Of a stretch of DNA of 64,000 bases, positions 1-8,226 are shown one piece after another. Positions within the stretch are counted from its first letter, which is position 1. Each line of letters opens with the position of its first letter. The notes under the pieces are model-generated. The model saw only the letters and a program-made list of their open reading frames with translations. It was not told where the DNA came from and searched no databases. The position numbers were made by a program, and so were the translations under genes. The stretch is from Pseudomonas sp. FP2196 (GTDB taxonomy: Bacteria; Pseudomonadota; Gammaproteobacteria; Pseudomonadales; Pseudomonadaceae), in contig NZ_CP117445.1 of assembly GCF_030687715.1 (NCBI RefSeq), positions 5,321,501 to 5,385,500 on the forward strand, read 5' to 3'.

Positions 1-239
1 CCGTCTTGATGATGTCGGGCCTGGCAGAAATAGAATGGGACGACATCACCGTCGCCGCACCGGTCGTAGTGACTGCGCTGGCCATGCCGTTCACGTACTC
101 GATCGCCAACGGCATCGCGTTCGGCTTCATCGCCTGGACCGCGATCAAACTGCTGTCCGGTCGTGCCCGTGAGCTGAACCCGGCGCTGGTGATTCTGTCG
201 ATTCTGTTCGTGATCAAGCTGGGTTGGTTCAACGCATGA
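1..239 (+). CDS. NCS2-family purine/xanthine-type permease, C-terminal fragment
   Basis: Only the last ~79 codons lie in the window; the reading frame is open to the left edge. The fragment is very hydrophobic, with about two membrane helices, and carries the phrase [15 protein letters not shown], typical of the last helices of AzgA/PbuG-like NCS2 nucleobase permeases. It ends TIKLLSGR-like, then a final helix and a short tail. Such carriers import adenine, guanine or hypoxanthine by proton symport. The stop codon overlaps the trmA start (ATGA), so the two are probably co-transcribed. The substrate cannot be judged from this piece. Confidence 0.75.
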   Translation, partial: VLMMSGLAEIEWDDITVAAPVVVTALAMPFTYSIANGIAFGFIAWTAIKLLSGRARELNPALVILSILFVIKLGWFNA

Positions 240-1315
240 CTTTCGATTCCCAAGCCTACGCCGCACAGCTAGAAGACAAGGTCACGCGTTTGCGTGACCT
301 GCTGGCCCCATTCGATGCGCCAGAGCCGACCGTGTTCGACTCGCCGTTGCAGAACTTCCGTCTGCGCGCCGAATTCCGCCTGTGGCGCGAGGCCGGTGAG
401 CGTCATTACGCGATGTTCTCCCAGGACGACAAACGCACGCCGATCCTGATCGAAACGTTCCCGATCGCCAGCCTGCGCATCAATCAACTGATGCCGCAGC
501 TCAAGGCGGCGTGGCAGGCCTGCGCGGCGTTGAGCCACAAGCTGTTTCAGGTGGAGTTTCTGACCACCCTGGCCGGCGATGCGATGATCACCCTGTGCTA
601 TCACCGTCCGCTGGACGAGCACTGGCATGCGGCAGCGACCCGGCTGTCGGCCGAACTCGGTGTCAGCATCATCGGTCGCTCCAAGGGCAAACGCGAAGTG
701 CTCGGCCAAGACTATGTAGTGGAGAAACTTGAAGTCGGCGGCCGCACGTTCAGCTATCGCCAGCCGGAAGGTGCGTTCACCCAGCCCAACGGCACCGTCA
801 ACCAAAAGATGTTGAACTGGGCTTACGAAGCATTGGGCGATCGCACTGACGATTTGCTGGAGCTGTACTGCGGCAACGGCAACTTTACCCTGCCGCTCGC
901 GACCCGCGTACGCAAAGTGCTGGCCACCGAAATCAGCAAGACCTCGGTCAACGCCGCACTGAGCAACCTCAGCGAAAACGCTGTGGATAACGTCACGCTG
1001 GTGCGTTTGTCCGCCGAAGAACTGACCGAAGCCCTCAACGAAGTGCGCCCATTCCGTCGCCTGCACGGCATCGACCTCAAGAGCTACGAGTTCGGCAGCG
1101 TGTTCGTCGACCCGCCGCGCGCCGGCATGGACCCTGACACCTGCGAGCTGACCCGGCGCTTTGACAACATCCTCTACATCTCCTGCAACCCGGAAACCCT
1201 GGCGGCCAACATCGCCCAGTTGCACGACACGCACCGCATCACCCAGTGCGCGCTGTTCGACCAGTTCCCGTGGACGCATCACATGGAGTCGGGCGTATTG
1301 CTGACCCGCCGTTGA
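236..1315 (+). CDS. trmA: tRNA (uracil-5-)-methyltransferase TrmA
   Basis: Forms 5-methyluridine at position 54 of the T-loop of tRNAs, using S-adenosylmethionine. The 359-residue protein is close to the E. coli length (366). Visible motifs are the SAM-binding [14 protein letters not shown], the [11 protein letters not shown] motif, the catalytic nucleophile Cys317 in YISCNPETL and the general base Glu351 in HHMESG. Both are exactly seven residues earlier than their E. coli counterparts. The start at 236 overlaps the stop of the permease; an upstream in-frame GTG at 224 would lengthen the protein by four residues and is less likely. A strong terminator follows. Confidence 0.96.
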   Translation: MTFDSQAYAAQLEDKVTRLRDLLAPFDAPEPTVFDSPLQNFRLRAEFRLWREAGERHYAMFSQDDKRTPILIETFPIASLRINQLMPQLKAAWQACAALSHKLFQVEFLTTLAGDAMITLCYHRPLDEHWHAAATRLSAELGVSIIGRSKGKREVLGQDYVVEKLEVGGRTFSYRQPEGAFTQPNGTVNQKMLNWAYEALGDRTDDLLELYCGNGNFTLPLATRVRKVLATEISKTSVNAALSNLSENAVDNVTLVRLSAEELTEALNEVRPFRRLHGIDLKSYEFGSVFVDPPRAGMDPDTCELTRRFDNILYISCNPETLAANIAQLHDTHRITQCALFDQFPWTHHMESGVLLTRR

Positions 1316-1333
1316 TTGCGGTTGCCATATACG

Positions 1334-1361
1334 AAAAAGCCGTCATGAATGACGGCTTTTT
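1334..1361 (+). terminator. Rho-independent terminator after trmA
   Basis: A nearly perfect palindrome, AAAAAGCCGTCAT then GAATGACGGCTTTTT, forms a stem of about 11 bp with flanking A and T runs. It lies 18 bases after the trmA stop and would work in both directions. Confidence 0.85.
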
Positions 1362-1425
1362 CGTGGGCGCTCGTTTCAGGTTGTGCGATCACCGAACAAA
1401 AAACGCTAAGGACGACGCCGTTCAA

Positions 1426-1456
1426 TTGACCGATGTAACCATCTAGTACATTTTAT
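1426..1456 (+). promoter_or_regulatory. Putative sigma70 promoter of aroQ
   Basis: TTGACC (1426-1431) looks like a -35 element. An A/T-rich ATTTTAT begins 18-19 bases later at 1450. The spacer is slightly long and the -10 is poor, so this is a tentative call. The candidate operator at 1436-1450 sits between the two elements, as expected for a repressor site. Confidence 0.4.
1436..1450. promoter_or_regulatory. Candidate operator of the quinate cluster, site 1
   Basis: Read on the minus strand this is TGTACTA-GAT-GGTTA. The same two blocks with the same 3-base spacing occur at 5622-5636 between quiC and the MFS gene (TGTACTA-CCC-GGTTA), a 12 of 15 match in the only two promoter regions of the cluster. 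Here the flanks extend it to TGTA-N9-TACA. The likely ligand is the TetR regulator encoded at 2846-3523; this is inference. Confidence 0.45.
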
Positions 1457-1512
1457 CTCCACAGGCCGAAACCCCATGGCCCAAGCCAAAAACAAGAAGT
1501 GGAGTTACCCCC

Positions 1513-1962
1513 ATGTCCCCTATCGTTCTGGTGCTCAACGGCCCGAACCTGAACCTGCTTGGCACCCGTGAGCCCGCCACTTACGGCCATGAAACCCTGG
1601 CGGATATCTCTGCCTTGTGCGGTCGCGCCGGCGATGAATTCGGCCTGGCCGTAGAGTTTCGCCAGACCAATCACGAAGGTGAACTGCTCGACTGGATTCA
1701 CGCCGCTCGCGGTCGTTGCGCCGGGATTGTCATCAACCCGGCAGCCTGGACGCACACCTCGGTGGCGATTCGCGACGCGCTGGTGGCCAGTGAGTTGCCG
1801 GTGATCGAAGTGCATCTGTCCAACGTCCATGCCCGCGAGCCGTTCCGTCATCACTCGTTTGTCTCGGCCATCGCCACGGCCGTGATGTGCGGGTTTGGCA
1901 GCCATGGCTATCGTCTGGCCCTGGAACACTTCAGCCAGCGGCTGAAGGGGCAAGCAGCATGA
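1513..1962 (+). CDS. aroQ: Type II 3-dehydroquinate dehydratase
   Basis: Interconverts 3-dehydroquinate and 3-dehydroshikimate. The length of 149 residues is normal for the dodecameric type II enzyme. Catalytic residues are in place: Arg19 and Tyr24 in [12 protein letters not shown], the substrate loop [10 protein letters not shown], and His101 in [14 protein letters not shown]. Its stop overlaps the start of a quinate/shikimate-type dehydrogenase, and quiC and a carrier lie nearby, so this copy probably serves quinate catabolism rather than aromatic amino acid synthesis. Pseudomonas normally has another aroQ elsewhere; that cannot be seen here. Confidence 0.95.
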   Translation: MSPIVLVLNGPNLNLLGTREPATYGHETLADISALCGRAGDEFGLAVEFRQTNHEGELLDWIHAARGRCAGIVINPAAWTHTSVAIRDALVASELPVIEVHLSNVHAREPFRHHSFVSAIATAVMCGFGSHGYRLALEHFSQRLKGQAA

Positions 1963-2813
1963 GCCGCAAAAACGTGATACTGGCCGGGCTGATCGGTGCC
2001 GGCATTCAAGCCTCGCGCACACCAGCACTGCATGAGCACGAAGGCGACGCCCAGGGCCTGCGATATTTGTATCGGTTGATCGACCTGGACCAACTGCAAA
2101 TGGACACCCATGCCCTGCCCGACTTGTTGCTGGCGGCCGAGCGCATGAACTACACCGGCCTGAACATCACCTTCCCGTGCAAGCAGGCGATTATTCCGCT
2201 GCTCGACGAACTCTCGGCGGAAGCCCGTGGCATCGGTGCGGTCAATACCGTGGTGCTCAAGGATGGCAAACGAGTCGGCCACAACACCGATTGCCTGGGA
2301 TTCGCCGAAGGCTTTCGTCGCGGCTTGAAGGACGCCGCCCGTGAGCGTGTGGTCCAGATGGGCGCCGGTGGCGCGGGTGCGGCAGTGGCCCACGCTCTGC
2401 TGAGCGAAGGCGTACAACGGCTGAGCATTTTCGACGTGGATACGGACCGGGCAGAAAGCCTGGCAAACAATCTCAATCAGCATTTCGGCTCTGGCCGCGC
2501 AGTGGCCGGGCATGATTTGCCAAATACCCTGAATCAGGCCGACGGCCTGGTGAACACCACACCGATGGGCATGGCCAAACTGCCGGGTATGCCGGTGCCG
2601 GTCGAGTTGCTGCGCAAGGAATTGTGGGTGGCGGAGATCGTGTACTTCCCATTGGAAACCGAACTGCTGCGCAACGCCCGCGCCATCGGTTGCCGGACGC
2701 TGGATGGTGGCAACATGGCGGTGTTTCAGGCGGTGAAGGCGTTTGAGTTGTTCAGTGGCGTGGTGCCGGATGCGCAACGCATGCTTGCGCACTTCCAAAG
2801 CATGAATGGCTAG
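1959..2813 (+). CDS. AroE-family shikimate/quinate dehydrogenase, probably NAD-dependent
   Basis: This 284-residue oxidoreductase would oxidise quinate or shikimate to 3-dehydroquinate or 3-dehydroshikimate. The N-terminal substrate domain has [11 protein letters not shown], the catalytic Lys in TFPCKQAI, and Asn/Asp in GAVNTV and HNTDCLGF. The dinucleotide loop GAGGAGAAV is near residue 130. After the second beta strand comes FDVDTDRA: an Asp where biosynthetic AroE carries the basic NRT-type cluster that binds NADP phosphate. The same feature marks the NAD-dependent quinate/shikimate dehydrogenase of Corynebacterium. The start at 1959 overlaps the aroQ stop (ATGA); longer starts run into aroQ. 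The catabolic role is inferred from motif and context. Confidence 0.88.
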   Translation: MSRKNVILAGLIGAGIQASRTPALHEHEGDAQGLRYLYRLIDLDQLQMDTHALPDLLLAAERMNYTGLNITFPCKQAIIPLLDELSAEARGIGAVNTVVLKDGKRVGHNTDCLGFAEGFRRGLKDAARERVVQMGAGGAGAAVAHALLSEGVQRLSIFDVDTDRAESLANNLNQHFGSGRAVAGHDLPNTLNQADGLVNTTPMGMAKLPGMPVPVELLRKELWVAEIVYFPLETELLRNARAIGCRTLDGGNMAVFQAVKAFELFSGVVPDAQRMLAHFQSMNG

Positions 2814-2819
2814 CCAAAT

Positions 2820-2837
2820 GAGGGGGCTTGCCCCCTC
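2820..2837. terminator. Hairpin between convergent genes
   Basis: GAGGGGG (2820-2826) and CCCCCTC (2831-2837) form a 7-bp GC stem with a 4-base loop, exactly between the ends of the dehydrogenase and the tetR-type gene. There is no good U-tract, so it may be a weak terminator or an mRNA end protector. Confidence 0.5.
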
Positions 2838-2845
2838 GTCTCATG

Positions 2846-3523
2846 TCAGGCCTGCAAGTAACGCAACACCGACTCGCAGATCATCTCGCGATGACGCTGC
2901 TTGATGGTCTCGTCCGGCAGATCAATCTGAAAAATCTCACCGAATGTGTGGCGGTTCGACACGCGATAGAAACTGAACGAGCTGATCAGCAAATGCACGT
3001 CCAGCGCATCGAGCCCACTGCGGAACACGCCCTCATCGGCCCCCCGACGCAAAATCTCGCCGAGTGAATCGAGGATGGTGTTGTTCATCGCCTTGATCGC
3101 ATCGGAACGCTTCACGAATTCGGCGTTGTGGATGTTTTCAATGCAGACGATGCGCACAAAATCGACGTTGCGGTCGTGGTGATCGAAAGTGAATTCCACC
3201 AGCCGCCGGATCGCTACCACTGGCGACAGCTCGGCCAGGTGCAGACGGCTTTCCGTGTTACGAATATCGCCGTAGAGCTTCTCCAGCACCTCGACGTACA
3301 ACTGCTCCTTGCTGCCGAAGTAGTAATAGATCATGCGTTTGGAGGTGTGGATGCGTTCAGCAATTGCGTCGACGCGGGCGCCGGACAATCCTTGCTGGAC
3401 GAACTCGACGATCGCCTCCTGCAGGATGTTCTCGCGGGTCTTCTCCGGATTGTTTTTGCGACTCTTGCGCGGCTCAACGGCGGGTTCGACGGGGGCTGCG
3501 GGGAGTTCTGAAGTCATTGTCAT
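2846..3523 (-). CDS. TetR/AcrR-family regulator of the quinate cluster
   Basis: A 225-residue transcription factor. A Pro- and charge-rich N-terminal leader of about 25 residues precedes a TetR helix-turn-helix at about residues 28-75 (ENILQEAIVEF, GLSGARVDAIAERIHTSKRMIYYYFGSKEQLY). The rest is an all-helical ligand-binding and dimerisation region. It lies inside the quinate/shikimate genes, downstream of quiC on the same strand with a 102-bp gap, so it probably senses a pathway intermediate and controls the flanking promoters. The start at 3523 gives MTMTSE; the ATG at 3517 is an equal alternative. No copy of the TGTACTA-N3-GGTTA motif was seen in its own upstream gap. Confidence 0.88.
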   Translation of the reverse strand: MTMTSELPAAPVEPAVEPRKSRKNNPEKTRENILQEAIVEFVQQGLSGARVDAIAERIHTSKRMIYYYFGSKEQLYVEVLEKLYGDIRNTESRLHLAELSPVVAIRRLVEFTFDHHDRNVDFVRIVCIENIHNAEFVKRSDAIKAMNNTILDSLGEILRRGADEGVFRSGLDALDVHLLISSFSFYRVSNRHTFGEIFQIDLPDETIKQRHREMICESVLRYLQA

Positions 3524-3625
3524 TGCGGGCTCACGGCCATCACTGCACAGGCTGGCGATTATGGGCCGCGCGGCACAGTGAAGGAAGCCGCGTGACCCGT
3601 GTTTACTCCCGCGCTTACGAATTTC

Positions 3626-5527
3626 CTACAACTTCGCCTGACGCACGGCGCCACTGCGTGATTTGGCCATCGCCGCCAGCCGCACCGCGACGTTCGCCGC
3701 GCCGTATCCGGCATAACCGTTTTTACGCTGGATGATCTCGAAGAAGAACCGCCCTTCGAACGGCTCGGTGTAGACGTGAAACAACTCGCCACCCTGGGCA
3801 TCACGGTCATACAGCACGTTGTAATACGCCAGCTCGCTGAGAAACTCATCGTCGAAATCAAAGCGCGCGGCAAGGTCATCGTAATAGTTGAGCGGAATAT
3901 CCAGCAGCGGCACACCGGCCTCTTTGGCGCGGCTGACTTCAGCAAAGATATCGTCACAATCGAAGGCGATGTGATGCACGCCAGAGCCGCGATAACTCGA
4001 CAACGCATGGGAGATCGCGGTGTTGCGGTTCTCGGAAATATTCAGCGGCAAACGGATCGAGCTGTCACGACTGCGCAGCGCGCGGCTTTTCACCAGCCCA
4101 TAGGGGTCGGGCAGCACCACTTCGTCGTCAGCCTCGAAATCCAGCAGGCTCTTGTAGAACAGCACCCAACTGTCGAGGCTGTCCGCCGGCAGCGCCATGG
4201 CCATGTGATCGATACGCTTGAGGCCACCGCGCACCTGCGCGTCTGGCAGCAGATTGAAGTCGGTGCCATACACATCGGCCGCCTCATCCACCAGATAGAT
4301 CAGGCTGCCATCCGGCGCGCGGACTGCCGCCAGTTCCAATTCGTTAGGACCGACCAGACCGCGATAGGGCTGGCCCTTGTAGGCAACCGCACGCGCCAGA
4401 GCACTCGCGCTGTCCTTGACCCGCACGGCGGTGGCACACAGCGACGGGCCGTGTGCCTCGAAAAAGCTGTGCGCAAACGAATAGGGCTCAGCGTTGAGGA
4501 TCAGGTTGATATCGCCCTGACGCAGCAGACTCACACTCTTGGAGCGATGCTGCCCGGCCTTGACGAACCCCAGGCGTTCAAGCCAGTTCGACAACTTGGC
4601 GCCAAGGCTTTCATCGACAGCGAATTCGAGAAACTCGACGCCGTTGTACTCGCTGGCCTTCGGTGTTTCAAAGAGGATTTCACGGTTGGCCACGGGCGCG
4701 GCCTCCTGCTCCAGACGCTGACGGGTCTTTTCTTCGAGGTACAACAGCGAACGCAAGCCGTCAGCGGCATTGGCCCGTGGCGGTGCGGCGCGGAAGCCGT
4801 CGTTGAAGATCTCCAGCGATAGCGGCCCGGTGTAGCCACTCTTGATGATCGGCGCGAGAAACCCCGCCAGATCGAACTCGCCCTGCCCCGGGAAGCAGCG
4901 GAAATGCCGACTCCACTCCAGAACATCCATGGCCAGAATCGGCGCATCGGCCATTTGCACGAAGAAAATCTTGTCGCCGGGAATCTCGGCAATCGCACGC
5001 GGATCGCCCTTGAGCGATAGCGTGTGGAAACTGTCGAGCAGCACGCCGAGGCTCGGGTGATCGGCCTGACGCACGATGTCCCAGACCTGTTGATACGTAT
5101 TGACGTGACGGCCCCAGGCCAGTGCTTCATAGCCAATGCGCAAGCCACGGGCGCCAGCGTGCTCGGCCAGCAAGCGCAGGTCATCGATGAGTATTTGCTG
5201 ATCGCCGACGCTGTCCGCCGAAGCGTTGCTGCACACCAGCACCAGATCGGTGCCCAGTTCCTGCATCAGGTCGAACTTGCGCTCGGCCCGTTCCAGGTTG
5301 CGCGCCAGCCGATCACGGCGGCAGCCTTCAAAATCGCGGAACGGCTGAAACAGAGTGATGGCAATCCCGAGATCGGCGCACATCTGTTTAATTTCACGTG
5401 GACTGCCGTCGTAGTAAAGAAGGTCGTTCTCGAAAATCTCCACCCCGTCGAACCCGGCGGCGGCAATGGCTTCGAGTTTTTCCGGCAGGGTGCCGCTCAA
5501 GGAAACGGTGGCAATGGAACGCTGCAT
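3626..5527 (-). CDS. quiC: 3-Dehydroshikimate dehydratase fused to an HPPD-like domain (QuiC1 type)
   Basis: Converts 3-dehydroshikimate to protocatechuate, the entry to the beta-ketoadipate pathway. Residues 1-275 form an AP-endonuclease-2-like TIM barrel. Metal ligands are visible at Glu134 (GYEALAW), Asp165 (LLDSFH), Gln191 (FVQMAD) and Glu239 (SLEIFND), matching the ligands known for P. putida QuiC1. Residues 290-620 hold two vicinal-oxygen-chelate modules like 4-hydroxyphenylpyruvate dioxygenase, with a second possible metal triad: His441 (IDHMAMA), His518 or His519 (GVHHIAF) and Glu597 (FFEIIQR). The length of 633 residues is typical of the fused form. It is divergent from the MFS carrier across a 270-bp control region. 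Confidence 0.93.
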   Translation of the reverse strand: MQRSIATVSLSGTLPEKLEAIAAAGFDGVEIFENDLLYYDGSPREIKQMCADLGIAITLFQPFRDFEGCRRDRLARNLERAERKFDLMQELGTDLVLVCSNASADSVGDQQILIDDLRLLAEHAGARGLRIGYEALAWGRHVNTYQQVWDIVRQADHPSLGVLLDSFHTLSLKGDPRAIAEIPGDKIFFVQMADAPILAMDVLEWSRHFRCFPGQGEFDLAGFLAPIIKSGYTGPLSLEIFNDGFRAAPPRANAADGLRSLLYLEEKTRQRLEQEAAPVANREILFETPKASEYNGVEFLEFAVDESLGAKLSNWLERLGFVKAGQHRSKSVSLLRQGDINLILNAEPYSFAHSFFEAHGPSLCATAVRVKDSASALARAVAYKGQPYRGLVGPNELELAAVRAPDGSLIYLVDEAADVYGTDFNLLPDAQVRGGLKRIDHMAMALPADSLDSWVLFYKSLLDFEADDEVVLPDPYGLVKSRALRSRDSSIRLPLNISENRNTAISHALSSYRGSGVHHIAFDCDDIFAEVSRAKEAGVPLLDIPLNYYDDLAARFDFDDEFLSELAYYNVLYDRDAQGGELFHVYTEPFEGRFFFEIIQRKNGYAGYGAANVAVRLAAMAKSRSGAVRQAKL

Positions 5528-5798
5528 GTTTCAACTCCCGGACTGCGCCGCTTTGTTGCGGGGGACCATTTTTGTCGTAGGGTAAATTATTGGCTGCATC
5601 ACTTCGCGCAGCAATTTAAAGTGTACTACCCGGTTAGTTTTGCGTGCGATTATCGAACACAATGCCGTTTTGACGAATTGACGATTTTTCGTCCACTGCC
5701 CAACATCGACCGCACATTGAGTCCGGGCCTGAACCACCGGTCGCAGCGTGCAAACCAAAAAGCACACCAAATAAAAAATCCAAAAACGGGTGGAACAC
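5528..5798. promoter_or_regulatory. Divergent control region between quiC and the MFS carrier
   Basis: This 271-bp AT-richer gap separates two divergent genes and should hold both promoters. It contains the candidate operator at 5622-5636 and a small palindrome, ACGATTTTTCGT, at 5681-5692 close to TTGAC-like hexamers. A Shine-Dalgarno-like GGGTGGA lies just before the ATG at 5799. Confidence 0.5.
5622..5636. promoter_or_regulatory. Candidate operator of the quinate cluster, site 2
   Basis: TGTACTA-CCC-GGTTA on the plus strand, the partner of the motif in front of aroQ (1436-1450, opposite strand). It lies 95 bp from the quiC start and 163 bp from the carrier start. Shared placement suggests one regulator for both arms; binding is not shown. 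Confidence 0.45.
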
Positions 5799-7136
5799 AT
5801 GATTCCTTCACAGACTTCCCGCATGGCTCCGGCCATGAGTACTGCCACAGGTGGCATCGGCGACAAGATCCGCGGCGCCATGGCTGTCGGCAAAACCCGT
5901 TGGGGCATGCTGGCGCTGGTGTTTTTCGCCACCACCCTGAACTACATCGACCGCGCCGCCCTCGGCGTCATGCAGCCAATCCTCGCCAAGGAAATGAGCT
6001 GGACGGCGATGGATTACGCCAACATCAACTTCTGGTTTCAGGTCGGCTACGCCATCGGCTTCGTCCTGCAAGGGCGGTTGATCGACCGGGTCGGCGTCAA
6101 GCGCGTGTTCTTCTGCGCAGTATTGTTGTGGAGCCTGGCCACCGGTGCCCACGGTCTGGCGACCTCGGCGGTCGGCTTCATGGTCTGCCGATTCGTCCTC
6201 GGCCTGACCGAAGCGGCGAATTATCCGGCGTGTGTGAAAACCACGCGCCTGTGGTTCCCGGCTGGCGAGCGCGCCGTCGCCACCGGCATCTTCAACGCAG
6301 GCACCAACGTCGGTGCCATGTTCACGCCGATGCTGTTGCCACTGGTTCTTCATGTGTGGGGCTGGCAGGCCGCGTTTCTGTGCATGGCAGCGCTGGGCGG
6401 GATCTGGTTGTTGTTCTGGGGCCTGAAGTACTTCAACCCGGAAGATCACCCGAGCGTGAAACAGTCGGAACTGGACTACATCCAGCAGGAAGTCGAACCG
6501 GAGCAGGTCCGCGTGCCGTTCTCGAAAATCCTGCGGATGCGCGGTACCTGGGCCTTCGCCCTCGCCTACTCGCTGACCGCGCCGGTGTTCTGGTTCTACC
6601 TGTACTGGCTGCCGCCGTTTCTCAATCAGCAATACAACCTGGGCATCAACGTGACCCAGATGGGTATCCCGCTGATCATCATCTACGTCACCGCCGACTT
6701 TGGCAGCGTGGGTGGCGGCATTCTGTCCTCGTTCCTGATCGGTCGCGGGATGAACGCGATCAAGGCGCGGTTGCTGTCGATGTTCCTGTTCGCCTGCTGC
6801 ATCATCGGCGTGGTCATGGCCGCCGGTTCCGCGAACCTGTGGGTTGCGGTGGCTGCTATTTCCCTGGCGATCGGCGCGCATCAGGCATGGACGGCGAACA
6901 TCTGGAGCTTGGTGATGGATTACACGCCCAAGCACATGATGAGCACGGTGTTCGGTTTCGGCGGCATGTGCGCGGCGATCGGCGGGATGTTCATGACTCA
7001 GATCGTCGGCCACATCCTGACGGCCACGAACAACAACTACACCGTGTTATTCACCCTGATTCCGGCGATGTACTTCATTGCGCTGACCTGGATGTACTTC
7101 ATGGCCCCGCGCAAGATTCCGACCGTCACGGAGTAA
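5799..7136 (+). CDS. MFS transporter, anion:cation symporter family (quinate/shikimate carrier candidate)
   Basis: A 445-residue inner-membrane carrier with about 12 helices. NYIDRAALGVMQP in helix 1 and the loop-2 motif GRLIDRVGVKRVF mark the phthalate/hexuronate (ACS) branch of the major facilitator superfamily; LGLTEAANYPACVK is the usual helix-4 motif. ACS carriers import organic anions with protons. The divergent quiC and the nearby dehydrogenase suggest quinate, shikimate or a related hydroaromatic acid as substrate (inference). The ATG at 5799 is chosen because GGGTGGA lies 5 bases upstream; an in-frame GTG at 5790 lies within that sequence. Confidence 0.9.
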   Translation: MIPSQTSRMAPAMSTATGGIGDKIRGAMAVGKTRWGMLALVFFATTLNYIDRAALGVMQPILAKEMSWTAMDYANINFWFQVGYAIGFVLQGRLIDRVGVKRVFFCAVLLWSLATGAHGLATSAVGFMVCRFVLGLTEAANYPACVKTTRLWFPAGERAVATGIFNAGTNVGAMFTPMLLPLVLHVWGWQAAFLCMAALGGIWLLFWGLKYFNPEDHPSVKQSELDYIQQEVEPEQVRVPFSKILRMRGTWAFALAYSLTAPVFWFYLYWLPPFLNQQYNLGINVTQMGIPLIIIYVTADFGSVGGGILSSFLIGRGMNAIKARLLSMFLFACCIIGVVMAAGSANLWVAVAAISLAIGAHQAWTANIWSLVMDYTPKHMMSTVFGFGGMCAAIGGMFMTQIVGHILTATNNNYTVLFTLIPAMYFIALTWMYFMAPRKIPTVTE

Positions 7137-7147
7137 CACTCTCAACA

Positions 7148-7182
7148 CCTTGTAGGAGCGGCGACAAGCCGTTCCTACAAGG
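7148..7182. repeat. Inverted repeat / bidirectional terminator between convergent genes
   Basis: CCTTGTAGGAGCGGC (7148-7162) pairs with GCCGTTCCTACAAGG (7168-7182) around a 5-base loop, with one G-T pair, and is followed by TTTTG. It lies between the convergent MFS and DMT transporter genes. The GTAGGAGC core links it to the dispersed REP-type repeats listed below. Confidence 0.7.
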
Positions 7183-7197
7183 TTTTGTGCTGTCCTT

Positions 7198-8076
7198 TCA
7201 GCGGCGACTTTGCTGCCACGCCGCCGCCAACCCGCTGCAACAGATCACCGCAATCCCGATCACCGTCAACAGACTCGGCGTGTGGTTGAACAGCAGCCAG
7301 CCCAACAACCCCGCAAACACAATCTGGCAATAACCGAACGGCGCCAGCAACGCCGGCGCGGCATGGCGGAACGCCTGAGTCAGAAACAAGTGCGCGGTCA
7401 TCCCGCAACTGCCCAGAGCCAGCATCAGCCCGGCATGGGTCAGCGTCGGCACCTGCCAGAAGAACGGCACCAGCGCACTCATCACCAACGTGTTGCACAG
7501 CCCGGCAAAGAAGTTGCTGGTGGTCGGACTATCGATTTGCGCAAGCTTGCGAGTCAGCAATTGGTAGAAGCAGAAAAACAGCGCCGAGCAGAAAGGCAGC
7601 AGCACGGCGGGCGTGAACAGCTCACCGCCGGGGTGAACGATGATCAGCACACCGACAAAGCCGCAAATCACCGCAATCCATTGGCCGCGCGTTACCCGCT
7701 CCTTCAGCAACGGCACCGACAACGCCGTCACCAATACCGGCGCCAGGAAGTTCACCGCGGTGGCTTCGGCCAGCGGGATGTAAAGCAGCGCCGTAGTGAA
7801 GAACAGGCTGGTGCCGAGCAGGCACAGTGCCCGGGCCAACTGCCATAAAGGCTTTTTCGTGCGCAAGACGCGCAGCCCGGACTGCGGCAAAAAAATCCCC
7901 GCCATCAACAGCGTGTGCACCACATACCGTGCCCACACCACCATCACGATCGGATAGAACCCAGACAAATACTTCGACAGCGCGTCATGGCTGGAGAACA
8001 GAAAGGTCGCCACGACAATCAGCATGATCCCTTTGAAGGGTTGGTTGACTCCGGAAAGCGGGGTGCTGACAGTCAT
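7198..8076 (-). CDS. DMT-superfamily (EamA) transporter
   Basis: A 292-residue membrane protein with about ten helices built from two EamA halves, roughly residues 12-142 and 155-285. IMLIVVATFLFSSHDALSKYL and the helix-end motif PLAEATAVNFLAPVLVTALSV are typical. Members move small metabolites such as amino acids across the inner membrane; the substrate is unknown. The start at 8076 (MTVSTPLSG) fits a short cytoplasmic N terminus; the upstream extension is arginine- and cysteine-rich and not protein-like. A palindrome about 55 bp upstream shares a motif with the upstream region of the adjacent iclR-type gene, suggesting joint control. Confidence 0.88.
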   Translation of the reverse strand: MTVSTPLSGVNQPFKGIMLIVVATFLFSSHDALSKYLSGFYPIVMVVWARYVVHTLLMAGIFLPQSGLRVLRTKKPLWQLARALCLLGTSLFFTTALLYIPLAEATAVNFLAPVLVTALSVPLLKERVTRGQWIAVICGFVGVLIIVHPGGELFTPAVLLPFCSALFFCFYQLLTRKLAQIDSPTTSNFFAGLCNTLVMSALVPFFWQVPTLTHAGLMLALGSCGMTAHLFLTQAFRHAAPALLAPFGYCQIVFAGLLGWLLFNHTPSLLTVIGIAVICCSGLAAAWQQSRR

Positions 8077-8128
8077 TGGCGATCTCTGAAGAAAACAAAC
8101 GGAGGAAAGATCCTCAAGCAACAATCTA

Positions 8129-8141
8129 GAACCCGGTTCCA
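8129..8141 (-). promoter_or_regulatory. Candidate IclR-type operator upstream of the DMT transporter
   Basis: GAACC-C-GGTTC (8129-8139) is a perfect palindrome 53-63 bp before the transporter start. Read on the minus strand, 8131-8141 is TGGAACCGGGT, which differs at one base from TGGAACCTGGT at 9062-9072 upstream of the regulator. Confidence 0.4.
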
Positions 8142-8226
8142 GATTCCGACACCCGCCCACTATAAAAGTGTGCGAACAGCGCACAACTTTGCAACCGCAG
8201 GCGAAGAGGGGCCAAGTGAACTCAGG

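Noticed and set aside
269..1282. Long minus-strand open frame opposite trmA
   Set aside because: Shadow frame: trmA has complete catalytic motifs in the other strand and the antisense product shows none.
5024..7333. 769-codon plus-strand open frame
   Set aside because: It crosses the quiC antisense strand, the control region and the MFS gene out of frame; the predicted peptide is Arg/His-rich with no domain. It is a shadow of GC-rich genes.
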